Assembly: GCF_026914185.1 (NCBI RefSeq)
Contig: NC_070567.1
Location: 2,630,001-2,694,000 of the forward strand
DNA: 64,000 nt
From: Puccinia triticina
Lineage: Eukaryota > Basidiomycota > Pucciniomycetes > Pucciniales > Pucciniaceae
Reading direction: 5' to 3'
How positions within the stretch are numbered: position 1 is the first letter of the stretch; the number at the start of each line of letters is the position of its first letter. The notes beneath the pieces are model-generated. The model did no database searches and was not told the origin of the DNA. It was given only the letters and a program-made list of their open reading frames with translations. A program made the translations under genes and the position numbers. Of this stretch, positions 1-10,215 are shown one piece after another.

Positions 1-160
1 AAAACAACTGCTCGGCCATGTCCTGCCCCGAGGCTTTGTCCAAGCGAGCAGCGACTTGATACTGGTGCAGGAAGCGTTCGACGTTGGTCCCATCGAACTT
101 GAGGCTCTTGCCGTGCGGCGGTTTGATCTTGACGGCCTCAACGGTTGTGGGTTCGGCCAT
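1..160 (-). CDS. Ty3-type retrotransposon Gag, N-terminal fragment
   Basis: Reading leftward from the ATG at 160, about 53 codons stay open to the window edge. An in-frame TAG lies eight codons upstream of that ATG, which fixes it as the first possible start. The stretch KFDGTNVERFLHQY, followed by a charged helix, resembles the capsid-like start of Gag in fungal Ty3/gypsy elements; this is family resemblance from memory. A tRNA-like primer binding site and a probable LTR lie upstream in the expected order (see 596-645 and 650-1824). Gag would form the particle that packages element RNA. The rest lies outside the window, so integrity cannot be judged. An ORF on the other strand (56-256) is a shadow. 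Confidence 0.6.
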   Translation of the reverse strand, partial: MAEPTTVEAVKIKPPHGKSLKFDGTNVERFLHQYQVAARLDKASGQDMAEQLF

Positions 161-595
161 CTTGCTCTTGAGAATCTTCAGACTGAACTAACAAACAAAG
201 CGGACGCGATAGGACGGCTCACAGTGTGGCGAGTGATGTTTGAAACACGTAGATAGCCCTAGAGGTGCACTATGGATGGGACTTACTTCTATCCCTCCTA
301 TGCCCCGCGTCTGAACGCCCTAAGAAAAGATTAAAAAAATAAAAGAAAACCCGGACGATTAACCAACGCCACGAAAACTTCGCGCTGATCTTGATCCTGA
401 AACGAGGATCCCGAAACGACTTCGAGATAAACTTGAGCTCCTGAGACAAATCAGTCGCGCGGCAAAAGAATCTGTTGCTTTAAAGGATCTGGTTCTTCCG
501 CGCCGACCCTTCCGAATCAGAATCCCGAATAATCAAAAGAAAAAAAGAAAGAAAATTCCAGCCTAAGACCGCCAGTCCGTCTCGAAATCCTGAGG
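161..595 (-). other. Untranslated leader between primer binding site and gag
   Basis: No coding signal is visible here. The segment is A/G-rich on the plus strand and separates the tRNA-like primer site from the gag start. It would be the 5' leader of the minus-strand retroelement. Confidence 0.35.
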
Positions 596-645
596 CGAGA
601 CTGTAAATCTTGAGGTCGCTGGTTCGATCCCGGCTCGGGGGACCA
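596..645 (-). promoter_or_regulatory. Primer binding site matching the 3' half of a tRNA-Tyr
   Basis: On the plus strand this reads as a tRNA 3' half: anticodon stem CGAGA (596-600), loop CTGTAAA (601-607, anticodon GTA), stem TCTTG, a 5-nt variable loop, T-arm GCTGG-TTCGATC-CCGGC (618-634), acceptor strand TCGGGGG, discriminator A and CCA (643-645). No matching 5' half (CCCCCGA and D-arm) is present upstream. An encoded CCA is not expected in a nuclear tRNA gene. Read on the minus strand it begins TGG and lies between a probable LTR and gag, where an LTR element keeps its primer binding site. The match is unusually long, running to the anticodon stem. The alternative is a tRNA pseudogene fragment. 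Confidence 0.6.
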
Positions 646-649
646 AATA

Positions 650-1824
650 TGGACTCCTGTCGGGTCTGAGCCGTGGCAGTCGGTTGAGGGGATGGTGCTT
701 GAGTGCTGCCCTCGTCGGTGGTCCTGCGAAAAGTATTGGGGAAAAAATCGAACAAGGTGATAGCGGTTGGGGGGGGGGGATTTATTGAGAGGGAACGAGG
801 GGGTTGGAATACCCTCGGCGGTTTTGGTTGGATAGAAAAGCTCGGATAAGGACAGAAGGAAGCAGGCGTGGCCGTCGGGATTATCGGGAAGTGATCAGAT
901 GAAAGAAACTCAGAAGGCTCGGGTACTCAAAACTCAGGAGGATGCGGGGATGGATCAACACGATCCAGGATCAATAAACTCTCAAAACTCTGATGATATC
1001 TTTTCTGCGGGAAAGAGAGTACCATGCCGATCCCTCCTCCAAGTTCGGCTGAACTTGGATTCAGGCCCGCGACATGCCGCGCGACGAGCCCTCGCGCCCG
1101 CCGCGCCCGTACAACTAAGATGAGCAGAGAAGAAAGAACAACCAAAGAGACAAACCAACAACAAAGGCCAAGAAAACAAACAAGGCCAAAACCAACCCTC
1201 CTCCAACTCAACCTCTCCAACGCGCGCAAGGAAGAAACAGAAAAAAAAAAGAGAAAGACACGTGTAAAAGAAATGTAAATAGAGGAAACAGAAACAAAAC
1301 CACATAAAACAAAAGGGAAGAGAAGAAAGAAAGGAAAGGGAAAGAAGGAAAGAGGGTGAGAAATGATAACCGGAGATATTGAGGGTCTTGATGATCTTGA
1401 GGCCTTTATCCCGGTGTCTTGATCCTGTGTACGCGCCAGAACTCCACAGCGGGCGGAGCTGGAGGATTAGTGTGGGAAAGTGTCTGATGTGCGGGATTGG
1501 GTGGGAACGGCGATGTGCGTGGAGGGAAGGACGGGAAAAAGGAGCTCATGGATTTCTCTTCAGGACTTGCCTTATCCTATTATCATATTATCTTACAGAT
1601 TACTCATTATTGTACTTACACTTATGGACGTACCAGAGTAGTAGAAGATATATTTGTGACCTTATCTTTACTTTCAGAGTTCCTTGCGGATTCTGTGCTT
1701 ACAGAGTGCGGAGCTTTATTCACTTGCGGATTATTACAATAGATCAGGCTCAGAGAGGAGCGCTGAAGACTAGCAGATAGTAGCAGTGCGGAGCCAAGTC
1801 ACCAACAATCACACAGCCCGGACA
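650..1824 (-). mobile_element. Probable LTR of the minus-strand Ty3-type element
   Basis: The segment lies directly upstream of the primer binding site relative to gag. It runs from TGTCGGG at about 658 (or TG at 650) to CCCGGACA ending at 1824, which gives approximate TG...CA inverted ends. It contains an AT-rich, promoter-like section around 1570-1660 and no credible gene. The boundaries are estimates because the partner LTR and target duplication lie outside the window. The left end (1824) abuts a Tnp2 transposase fragment, so the retroelement may have inserted into that older element. Confidence 0.35.
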
Positions 1825-1854
1825 CTAATATTCTTGAAGAAGGCGGTTAGCAGA

Positions 1855-2210
1855 CATTTCCACCGACCTATCAGCTTTTTATTCTCACACCGGGAATAAA
1901 CCCAAAAAGAAAGAGATGTTGCCGGTAGATTCAAGCAAACCATTGTGATTGCTCCCACAGAGTTGTGCTCCCCAAGATTTGAGCTACCTTTGGTGTTGAA
2001 CCAGTCTAGATACAGGCTAAAGACCAAGTTTCCCAAAGTCTGTGTATAGGTCCCGGTACTGTCACTGGCATCCACAAATTCTCGCCAGACAGAGCCGTGC
2101 CACACATCTTCCATTGCCTGGTCGTTGGTCCAATTTGTAGATGCCAGACTTGCATCTAGCAGCGTTTCAAACGGGGGTTGGAGAAGCCGTTCCTTCAGCC
2201 ACAACTTCAA
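1855..2210 (-). pseudogene. Tnp2 (CACTA/EnSpm-type) transposase fragment
   Basis: The peptide aligns by eye with the core of the larger transposase at 39,753-43,140. Shared blocks include GNLVFSLYLDWFN (GNLVFSLNVNWFN in the other copy), then a VGAITMVCLNLP block, then an LFGFIPG-like block reached only after a 1-nt frameshift near 1,930. This copy keeps the aspartate of the DWF motif that the 40-kb copy has changed to asparagine. Both ends are missing: the right side gives way to a hairpin array at 2,252 and the left to the probable LTR. It is a non-functional relic of a cut-and-paste transposase. Confidence 0.6.
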
Positions 2211-2251
2211 AGAGACACATGTGAAAGTTCAAATTGGGATCAACGGATCAT

Positions 2252-3034
2252 TTTTCACAATGGAGTGTGCTTTGGCACACTCCTAATAATGGAGTGTGCT
2301 TTGGCACACTCCTAATAATGGAGTGTGCTTTGGCACACTCCTAATAATGGAGTGTGCTTTGGCACACTCCTAATAATGGAGTGTGCTTTGGCACACTCCT
2401 AATAATGGAGTGTGCTTTGGCACACTCCTAATAATGGAGTGTGCTTTGGCACACTCCTAATAATGAAGTGTGCTTCGGCACACTCCTAATAATGGAGTGT
2501 GCTTTCACTGCAAAAAAAACTGTGTCAACTGTGAGCAGTTGACATGCGGCAACTCTGAGGAAGCTTGTGGTGTTACACCAGCCTTACTCAAGGTTTGACT
2601 CAACCCAAGCTTCAATGCACAGTCACTGTGCACCTTGCACAGTGACTGTGCCAACAAAGGCACTTCTGCATTCATGTGGAGTTACAATGGCAGCTTGGCT
2701 TGAGTATCCTGCATGTCAACTGCAAGCAGTTGACCAAGTTATTTTTGCAGTGTTTGGCACACTCCTAATAATGGAGTGTGCTTTGGCACATTCCTAATAT
2801 TGGAGTGTGCTTTGGCACACTCCTAATATTGGAGTGTGCCAGAGTGTGCCAAAGCACACTCTTATTATTGGAATGTGCTTTGGCACACTCCTAATAATGG
2901 AGTGTGCTTTGGCACACTCATAAAACGGGGTGTGCTTTGGCACACTCCTAAAACGGGGTGTGCTTTGGCACACTCCTAAAACAGAATGTGCTTTGGCACA
3001 CTCCTAGGAACAGAGTGTGCTTTGGCACACTCCT
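2252..3034. repeat. Array of 29-bp hairpin units, interrupted by a MITE
   Basis: The unit is GGAGTGTGC-tttg-GCACACTCC plus a TAATAAT spacer. Each unit is therefore a 9-bp-stem, 4-nt-loop hairpin. Spacing of the first copies (2262, 2291, 2320) is exactly 29 bp. About nine units precede and ten more degenerate ones follow the MITE at 2506-2752. Later units carry AAAACGG spacers, and one segment near 2,838-2,870 is inverted. The array lies next to a Tnp2 fragment, so it may be a subterminal repeat block of that element; this is inference. Confidence 0.9.
2506..2752. mobile_element. 247-bp CACTA-like MITE with TTT target duplication
   Basis: The element starts CACTGCAAAAA and ends TTTTTGCAGTG. 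The outer ~41 bp at each end are imperfect inverted repeats that also contain an internal hairpin (GTCAACTG...CAGTTGAC). It splits one unit of the 29-bp array: the unit reads GTGC-TTT-GGCAC, and the element is flanked by TTT at 2503-2505 and 2753-2755, giving a clean 3-bp duplication. CACT(A/G) ends plus a 3-bp duplication are the hallmarks of CACTA/EnSpm elements. It has no coding capacity, so it would have been moved in trans by a Tnp2-type transposase. Confidence 0.85.
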
Positions 3035-4182
3035 AGATGTATGTAACACAAAGCTGTCTAGAAGGCTGTCTGATCCGCAATTTGGATCAGACTAAGTCGG
3101 GGAAAATACGGATACCTACCTGAACACAGCTCCTTCTTGAGAACACCACCCTCCCATCCTGGCCCGCCTTGACCACTCAATTGATGGCCCTCCTCAAGTC
3201 AAAGAACAATTCTCTCAGAAAACAACTGCATTGCTACCCCACCAAGGACAATACTACCTAAATATTGTCTTTACCAAAAAGCTTGGACAAATCCAATGAC
3301 CAGGTATGCATTGAGCTTACCTGGGAGCTGGAGTTTTTTCCTGCCTGCCGTTTCTGCCCTTGGACTATCCCGCCGCATCTCCCATGGCATTGTCAATAAA
3401 ATTTCAATTGAATGCCTGATCCTTTCTCCTGACAGCGTCAGATCCCCTCCATCCTTATCAGTTGGCCCAGAGGTCCCCCCCCGCAACCCATTGAGTTTTC
3501 CTATTTTTGCATCATTTCTACTCCCCAGACCTTATTATCCTTATGAAAGATGGTGTTCCGGAGATACGAAGCATCCACTAAGATTGCAGCTGTCCAAATG
3601 GTCCTTCAAGATCACTTGCAATCCTTTATCCACCTCTTGGCGTTACAATTTTGAGACAGTCACTTGAACTTTGGACAGAGCTATTTCATGAAACCCAGAA
3701 AATGGTCCGCAATCCTGAAGAGTATGCCACCGCAGGAGAAACTTGATGTTATCAGCCGAGGATTGCAAATTTATGGTTGAGATTGCAGGCTAAAAGTCTT
3801 TCTACTCAGATTTTTTTCAAACTAAAAACTACATTTTTAAAAACATTTTGAAAATAAAATATGTGTTTTTATGCCAGAAATCCTTGAGTCTGTAGGGCCA
3901 GTGGTGAAACCTATCACAAGACTCCAAGTGGGACCCACATAGTCCCACTTCCTCCCCCTCCTGCCTAGCTCTGCAGAGATACTGAGATCTCTCTGAGCTA
4001 GGTAAGTCAGACCATTTCCCTTTCTTCTCCATATTCCATTGTACAGAGAGATACTGAGATCTCTCTGAGCTAGTTGTTTTTCACTCTGAAGTACAGAATT
4101 GTGGGTACTGGAACTCTTGAGACATTGTCTCTGTGCCCCATCATTGCCAGTGAAGGATCCTTACACTTTTGTGCCCTGTGTG
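3035..4182. other. No gene recognised
   Basis: There are several short ORFs but none shows a recognisable protein or codon pattern. A short direct repeat (GAGATACTGAGATCTCTCTGAGCTAG) occurs near 3,975 and 4,047. Confidence 0.4.
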
Positions 4183-4300
4183 TTTAGCGGTAGCGCAATT
4201 GCGTGCATCTGCCCTAACACTACGCTAACAGCTAAATTAGCTGCGCACCCTGTGCGCATAGCGTTAGCGCAGGGGAGGAGCAATTCCGCTAAAGCTGTGG
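4183..4300 (-). repeat. GCGTTAGCG-rich dispersed repeat, copy 1
   Basis: Over about 110 bp the reverse complement of this segment matches 12,950-13,115 closely by eye. Both are packed with GCGTTAGC/GCTAACGC and AGCTAAATTAGCT palindromes and share a GCGCACCCTGTGCGC-like core. It abuts the LTR starting at 4,337. Confidence 0.7.
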
Positions 4301-4336
4301 TGGCCAAACTTGTGACGGCTGTGGCATCAGTCTTTT

Positions 4337-5977
4337 TGTCAGCCTACGTGATGCCAAGGATATTATCCTTCTAGCTACATGTGGTGCAAAGCAAAAGATT
4401 AGAGTTTTAAAACTCTAAGACAAAGGTATAAGGGATAATTCCAACGTAAATGTTAGGAATTATGGCGTAAAAAATAGGGCAATTAGGGCCAATTAGACGT
4501 AATAAAATTGATATAATTAATTTTAAGAGGGGCCTGATAAATCAGGGGTGTTTAATCCCTCAAAAGAAAACACTGGAGCCTCTAAACAGGGGTGTTTTAA
4601 ATCCCAGCAAGAAATGGCGGAGAATCTCAAGAGAAGGGGCTTAAACTCACTGGTATAAGACCCTGGAGTCACTTGAGGTTCTTCAGGCGTGAAGTTGGGA
4701 AGTTTGAGGCGCCCAGAGGAGGTAATCTTGAGGGCAGGGTGGTTACTGGACAGCTTCAAGTCGTAAATTAGCGCTAAAAATCACAAAAGTAGGTTTTTAC
4801 CTGGCAAATTACAGGCTATTGAGGCCGTTGAAGGCAGGTAAAATTCTAAGATGTAATTTAGAGCTGGGGAATCTCCTTTTGGGCGGAGAAAGAGCCCTGT
4901 TTATGGCCTGGGCAGGCCTCCAGGGGCGCCCAGGGGACAGGGGGACACTTGTGGGCGCATTCTGAGGCAATTTGGTTGCGCTAGAAGGCGCTGTTGGTTG
5001 TGGAACCTTGGGGCTTGGTACAAAGGTTGCCAAGGACCATTTACAGAGGTTCTGCGTGTTTTTACACATGCTTTACACGTCATAGGGGCTGGTTTGGGGG
5101 TTCTGTCACACTTATTTCTGTGGAAATGTGCCACAGAAGGTACTAGAACTAGCTTCTGTGCAATTGCACACATGCAAGCAGTGATTTATACATGTTCTGG
5201 AGGCGCTTATTAAATGCTCCAGTTCATTTGACCTCTTCTACATATTTACTACAGTTGTAACTTACGTGTAGTGAGGCTTGGGAGAAGCTGGGGCGCTTTC
5301 TAGTCTCTCCTGCGCATGCTGCAAGTGTCCTTTTCAGTCTAGAATGTTTTTATATTGAATTATGTGGTAAATACATCTTAATTGGTGATTAATTACATGT
5401 GTACAAGATATATAACACATGTAATATTGCTATTGAGGTGTATTCTGGCCCATTCTCACTTACTAGTAGCCCAAGTGCTTTGGTTGCGAGCTACTTTATG
5501 CAATATGCATATATGTACACCATGCGCGCGGGCTTGAGCTCTAGGCAACAGAGCACGCGGGCTTGGGTGCGCCACACAACAAATAAAGCCATCTTCTAAA
5601 CCATACACAACACCTCAGTTACGTCACTGTCACTGGGTGTATACATATGTACTTAGATATATAAGCATACAAGTGCATTCACATGGGGCGTGATGCATTT
5701 GCTTAAACTTTGAAGTTAGTTTACACAAGGAAGGGATAATAATTAAGGGTACATGTGAGTGAGGCACCCTATGTTATTTTAACCGTAGAATCAGAATCTT
5801 CCATAATATTTTACTTATTGATTACAAAAAGCTAAGTAATTAATTATTTATATATTTATTTAATGTTTTTGCTTAGTTTTACATATGTAAGAGTAATAAT
5901 GTATGTAACACTACTTTTTATATTTTATTTGTATATTTTTTGTGTCACGGTGGCTCTGCCATAGTAGCCAGCTGACA
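4337..5977 (-). mobile_element. LTR of the TGTCAGC family, about 1.64 kb, no target duplication seen
   Basis: Left end TGTCAGCCTACGTGATGCC and right end GCCAGCTGACA are the reverse complements of the right and left ends of the solo LTR at 17,728-19,256. Internal blocks also match, for example the TTACGCC/GGAATTAT stretch at 4,430-4,520 against 19,090-19,160. Flanking five bases differ (CTTTT and GACGG), so unlike the other two copies it lacks an immediate duplication. A GACGG does occur 18 bp further left (4314-4318). It may be one LTR of a rearranged element. The strand is relative to the other two copies only. Confidence 0.65.
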
Positions 5978-5978
5978 G

Positions 5979-6509
5979 ACGGCAAGTTTCAGTTGGCCCA
6001 GGCAGGAGAAGACTGCGGGCAACAACACGGAGACAGCAGACTCGCTGGTGCCCAGCGTCCGTGGAATGAACCTTGCGACTTGCAAGGCAAGTGTGGCGTC
6101 ACTAAGGTTGACCTCGTCGCTGTTGGTGCCGGAGGAGTGGGTGAACGAGATTGAGGAAGAGAGCAGTATGGCCCAAGAGGACAGAGACTCAGACTTGGAG
6201 GCAGGGGATGAAGGCGGCAAGAGTCTGCCACACCACAGCAGTTCCGGCTCAACGCGCCGCTCCACGCCCTCCCTGGCCGCATTGTCTATCCAGAGCGTTG
6301 CCCATAACCTCTCGGGCCACAACAAGGATAAGCTCAAGCAGACCGGCAAGCAGCTCAGCCTCATCCACTCCCTCATCATCTGCATCAACAAGGCCCACCG
6401 GCAGACTATCCGCGGCCCGTCTTGCGCCCTCGTATACCTTCTACCCCTTGCCCAATTATCTTGTGGCCAGGCCTATTCCAGGATTGAAATGCACACCGTT
6501 TTGTGCTGA
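5979..6509 (+). CDS. Unrecognised gene fragment beside an LTR
   Basis: One frame is open from the LTR border (5,979) to 6,509. It reads as a hydrophilic protein with an acidic EEWVNEIEEESS segment, a Ser/Arg-rich linker, and a basic segment (HNKDKLKQTGKQLSLIHSL) that looks like a coiled or amphipathic helix. GC content and codon use are higher here than in the flanking AT-rich DNA, which suggests a real exon until about 6,415. It has no start codon near the left edge, so the LTR may have truncated a gene. I do not recognise a family. Confidence 0.3.
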   Translation, partial: TASFSWPRQEKTAGNNTETADSLVPSVRGMNLATCKASVASLRLTSSLLVPEEWVNEIEEESSMAQEDRDSDLEAGDEGGKSLPHHSSSGSTRRSTPSLAALSIQSVAHNLSGHNKDKLKQTGKQLSLIHSLIICINKAHRQTIRGPSCALVYLLPLAQLSCGQAYSRIEMHTVLC

Positions 6510-8120
6510 GGGAATCCATTCAAAGCTGAATGATTTTTATCAGCCTCTCGGAGGCGCAGACGGACACACTTGTGACAGTTATGTTTGGCAAGCATAGCCA
6601 AGAGCGCCGCTATAAAATTCATCTGGCAGGCTTGTCTGAAATGGCACCGCACAGAACAGTCCGGCATCATGTAGGACATGTCAATTGAATGCTTCCGACT
6701 CTGTCAGATACTGCGGATGCATAACCAGTTCATGTTTATGCAATTTGATTTCAGTCCTTTTCTCAAGCCCCGCATTGCTCGTGTGAGATCTTCAGACTCA
6801 ACAAGAACCACAAACTCCCAAACGCTGTTGCATCCAAAAAAATCCCTTAATCCACTGCCAACAAATTCTACCTGCCTGTTTCTAGATCCACTTTTACCGC
6901 TTGCTTTAGACAGCCAAGATCCAGGAGGATCACGGAAATAATCAAGTGGAGGTACACCCAATCTTCCACCCCTGGTCTTTCTTTCTTCTCTCATTGCTCT
7001 CTAACTCTGATTGATCTTGTTTCTTTTCTTAGGCTTGTTATTATTTCTCTCTCCTAAAAAGATCTTTTTATTGTCTAAATATTTGAGTTGCAGATTGGAC
7101 TAGAAAAACTGAAGGTACATAATGTTTTCACTCTTTTATCCCATTATGTTCCTACTTATCTTTTATTTCTTTTCTTATATGTTTTTCCAAGTTCTTTACT
7201 ACTATTAGCATTTGTTTTACGCTGCAATAGAGTACCTGACCTCAATTTCCTACAGGACAAGCCTGTTTGATTGGTATGCTCAACATAGCATCAGACAGTT
7301 TTTATGATGCCATTTCGGACAAGTTGTCTCAACTGCTTGGTCCGACATGTGATCAGACTTATTTTTCTGCAATCAAATGTCGGACCGTGCCGGTTTGATG
7401 ATAGTACCGGCCAATTGTTTGATTGAGGGGGGCAAAAACCCCTTTAAACAAACTGTCAAGGGGCCACAAAACCCAGGAACAGTTGGTCAGCTGAGCTAGA
7501 TCTAATCAGACTGTTACAGTCTGACATAGCATCAAAGAACAAGGCCAATGCCACGCCGCACCTACCCTTTGAGAGAATTTGTCCAACACGGCATAGCCAT
7601 AGGCCAAAATTCCAATGCCATTTCCAACAAATTAGTCTGGCCAGATTTTTCAATGTGGCATTAGACAACTCTATCCAATGCTGAGCCAGACTAGTCCACT
7701 GGATAGGTTCTTTTCACCAGAGGAGGCCCCTGGAGGCGTGAGGTGCAATGTCTCTCCCTGGGCACATATTGTATATAGTGCTACAAAAAGGCTTCAATCC
7801 AACTTAATACAGATCCCTTGCTGTGTAGGCCTCCCAATCCTCATGAGCCAAAAGAGGGCATATGATAATATAATATACATACGTTCCAAAAAGAATCCCC
7901 CAGGGCAAGGATTCATCCCAGCACCAAGTGAATGCAATTTTCTGATAGGAAAAAAATGTATGTAGCATGTTATATCTGATGATGATTAAAAACCCACAAG
8001 AAGAGATGACAACAATGTCCAAAAAGAATTTGGAACCAAAAAGAGTTTTGTCCACCGGATTCTTCGGTCCCAAACCAATGATAAAACCGGTATTATTATC
8101 CGTTTGGAACTGTAATCTCT
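6510..8120. other. No gene recognised
   Basis: The ORFs here are short and the composition is AT-rich around 7,000-7,260. A GACAGTTT/GTCGGAC-type inverted pattern around 7,300-7,680 may be an eroded element but has no clear ends. Confidence 0.4.
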
Positions 8121-8237
8121 GCACAGCTGGGTGAGCTGGCGCAGGAGCTGCGTGAGCTGGCACAGGAGCTGTGTGAGCTGGCACAGGAGCTGCAGGAGCT
8201 GGGTGAGCTAGCTGGCGCGGGAGCTGGGTGAGCTAGA
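8121..8237. repeat. Minisatellite of GAGCTGGCACAG-type units
   Basis: There are about five imperfect units of ~21-24 bp built from GAGCTGGCACAGGAGCTG. On the minus strand they read as a PAHxAPAPAH-like peptide, which is a by-product of the repeat. Confidence 0.75.
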
Positions 8238-8423
8238 TGATTGTCACGCCTTGCCCAGGTTTTTTAAGAAAAAATTCCCTAACCCTAAGCCCCAAATGTA
8301 GCAGAAGAAACCATGCACAGAACTTCATGGATAAATGCCTGGAAAATGCACAACAATGCTTTGAAAATGCCTGGAAAATGACTCATAATGGCGCATGATG
8401 TGCCTGGAATCTGGCAGTTCACG

Positions 8424-8946
8424 GGAATGCCTGGCAAAGAGGCAGCATTGCCTGGAAATGCACGGCAATGCCTGGCAATGCATGGCAATGCGTCAATGCC
8501 TGGCAATGCACAGCAATGCACCTCAATGCCTGGAAATGAATGGCAATGCCTGGCAATGCACGGCAATGGCTGGCAATGCACGGCAATGGCTGGCAATGCA
8601 CGGCAATGCCTGGAAATGCACGGCAATGCACGGCAATGCACGGCAATGCCTGGCAATGCACCGCAGTGCCAGGCAATGCACGGCAATGCCTGGCAATGCA
8701 CCGCAATGCCAGGCAATGCACGGCAATGCCTGGCAATGCACGGCAATGCCTGGCAATGCACGGCAATGCCTGGCAATGCACCGCAATGCCTGGCAATGCA
8801 CAGCAATGAACAGCAATGCCTGGCAATGCACAGCAATGCCTGGCAATGCATGGCAATGCCTGGCAATGCATGGCAATGCCTGGCAATGTATGGCAATGCC
8901 TGGCAATGCACGGCAATGCCAGGCATTGCCGTGCATTGCCTGGAGT
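8424..8946. repeat. 10/20-bp satellite array A (CAATGCCTGG / CAATGCACGG)
   Basis: About fifty 10-bp units alternate between CAATGCCTGG and CAATGCACGG with few errors. Ten is one more than a multiple of three, so all three frames of a strand read the same repeated decapeptide, and neither strand carries a stop in the unit. This accounts for the long overlapping ORFs on both strands; none should be called a gene. The array ends in a 39-bp palindrome at 8,902-8,940. The same unit forms array B at 12,181-12,872. Confidence 0.95.
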
Positions 8947-9430
8947 TCACTGATATCAATAGTTGGTGCTTTGTCCACAGAGGTCCAAATCAGCTGTCCA
9001 TATACACCAAACACAGCTTCAGTTGCGGAAGCTCCATACTAGCGACTAACTGGTTGCAGAAATTGATGGGATCACTCACAAAACAAAACAGGGGTGCTTG
9101 CGTCTACATGTCAATATTGCATTGTCCACACCAGGATTAGCTGCGTTGCGGAAGCCCCTTTCTCTTGCGACTGAATCAGACAACTCAAAGGACTCACCAA
9201 ATAATCAAAATGGGGTTCACTGCAGGTGGTCTAGATGCCAAGAGTGCAGTGCTTTGTTCACAGATGTTCAAATCAGCAGTCGTCAGTTGCGGAGACCTCA
9301 TTGCATCCAAAAATCTAATAATGAGGTCACTCACTCACAATTTCAGAGAAGGGGAGGTTGCTTGAAGTTGTCAGTCATCTACATGTTGATATTCCATCGG
9401 CCACAGCAGGGAATAGTCAGTCAAGCCTAG
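8947..9430. repeat. Two diverged copies of a ~275-bp repeat
   Basis: Blocks such as TTTGTCCACAGAGGTCCAAATCAGC (8,972) and TTTGTTCACAGATGTTCAAATCAGC (9,253), plus CTACATGTCAATATTGCAT (9,102) and CTACATGTTGATATTCCAT (9,378), recur about 275-280 bp apart in the same order. There is no coding evidence. Confidence 0.6.
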
Positions 9431-9589
9431 AATGACTTGCTTACAATCTTTTGGGTGCGTTGTGGCAAGTGATGCTTGGCTGGGAGTCTGGTCCTGACAA
9501 GTGGCTAAGAGAGATGTCAGTTTCAGTGCCTGAGGACCTGATCAGGAAGTGACATACAGAGCAACAACTGCCCAGGCAAGCACAATCGC

Positions 9590-10215
9590 GGAGTGAGTGT
9601 TCCTCGGCTGGCGGTGAATGTGTTGAGTTGAAGGAATGCGGTAGAGTCAAAACAAAGAGAGTGGAGTACAGGCAGAACAACTGGCTAGAGTCTAAACGAG
9701 TAAGTAAAGTGAGTTGTTGATGTCAGTCAGTCATCTCTTGGGTGATGCCAAGAAAAGTGACATGCTTGGAACTTACCTGTGGGAAACTGTCAGTCCCATT
9801 CTCCATGCGGTTTGATGGCCTCTGGCCAGCTTTGATTTTGGAGCGTTGGCTTTCTGACAGAACAATACAAGAACCCACGTGTTGAAGCGATGCGGTAGAG
9901 TCAAGACAAAGAGAGAACAGGCAGGACAACCGAGTGGAGTCCAAACGAGTAATGGAAGCTGACGTAAGCTCAGAGGGGCTAATAATTGCGGAGCGAGTGT
10001 TTTTTGGCTGGCGGTGAGTGTGTCCTGTTGAAGTGATGCGGTAGAGTCAAAACAAAGAGAGAACAGGCAGAACGACCAACTGGAGTCCAAACAAGTAAAA
10101 GGATTTGTAGATGTCAGTCATCTCTTGGGTGTTCAAACTGTCAGTCCCATTCTCTGTGCGGGTTGATGGCCTCTGGCCAGCTGTGAGTTCAGAGCGTTTA
10201 CTTTGTGACAGGAAC
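9590..10215. repeat. Degenerate tandem repeat around GCGGTAGAGTCAAAACAAAG
   Basis: Three copies of a block reading GTTGAAGxxATGCGGTAGAGTCA, then AGAGAGAACAGGCAG, then GAGTCCAAACGAGTAA occur near 9,630, 9,885 and 10,030. Shared TGTCAGTCATCTCTTGGGTG and CAGTCCCATTCTCTGTGCGG blocks accompany them. Minus-strand ORFs over this area are repeat artefacts. Confidence 0.65.

Noticed and set aside
596..645. Functional tRNA-Tyr gene
   Set aside because: No 5' half, no D-arm or matching acceptor strand, and CCA is encoded; fits a primer binding site better.
480..755. Minus-strand 91-codon ORF (GPPSRDRTSDL)
   Set aside because: This peptide is the translation of the tRNA-like primer site, not a gene.
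2252..3034. CRISPR array
   Set aside because: Units are contiguous tandem hairpins without unique spacers, and the sequence is fungal.
8285..9140. Long ORFs on both strands reading GNAWQCTAMP or GIAVHCQALP
   Set aside because: Artefact of array A.
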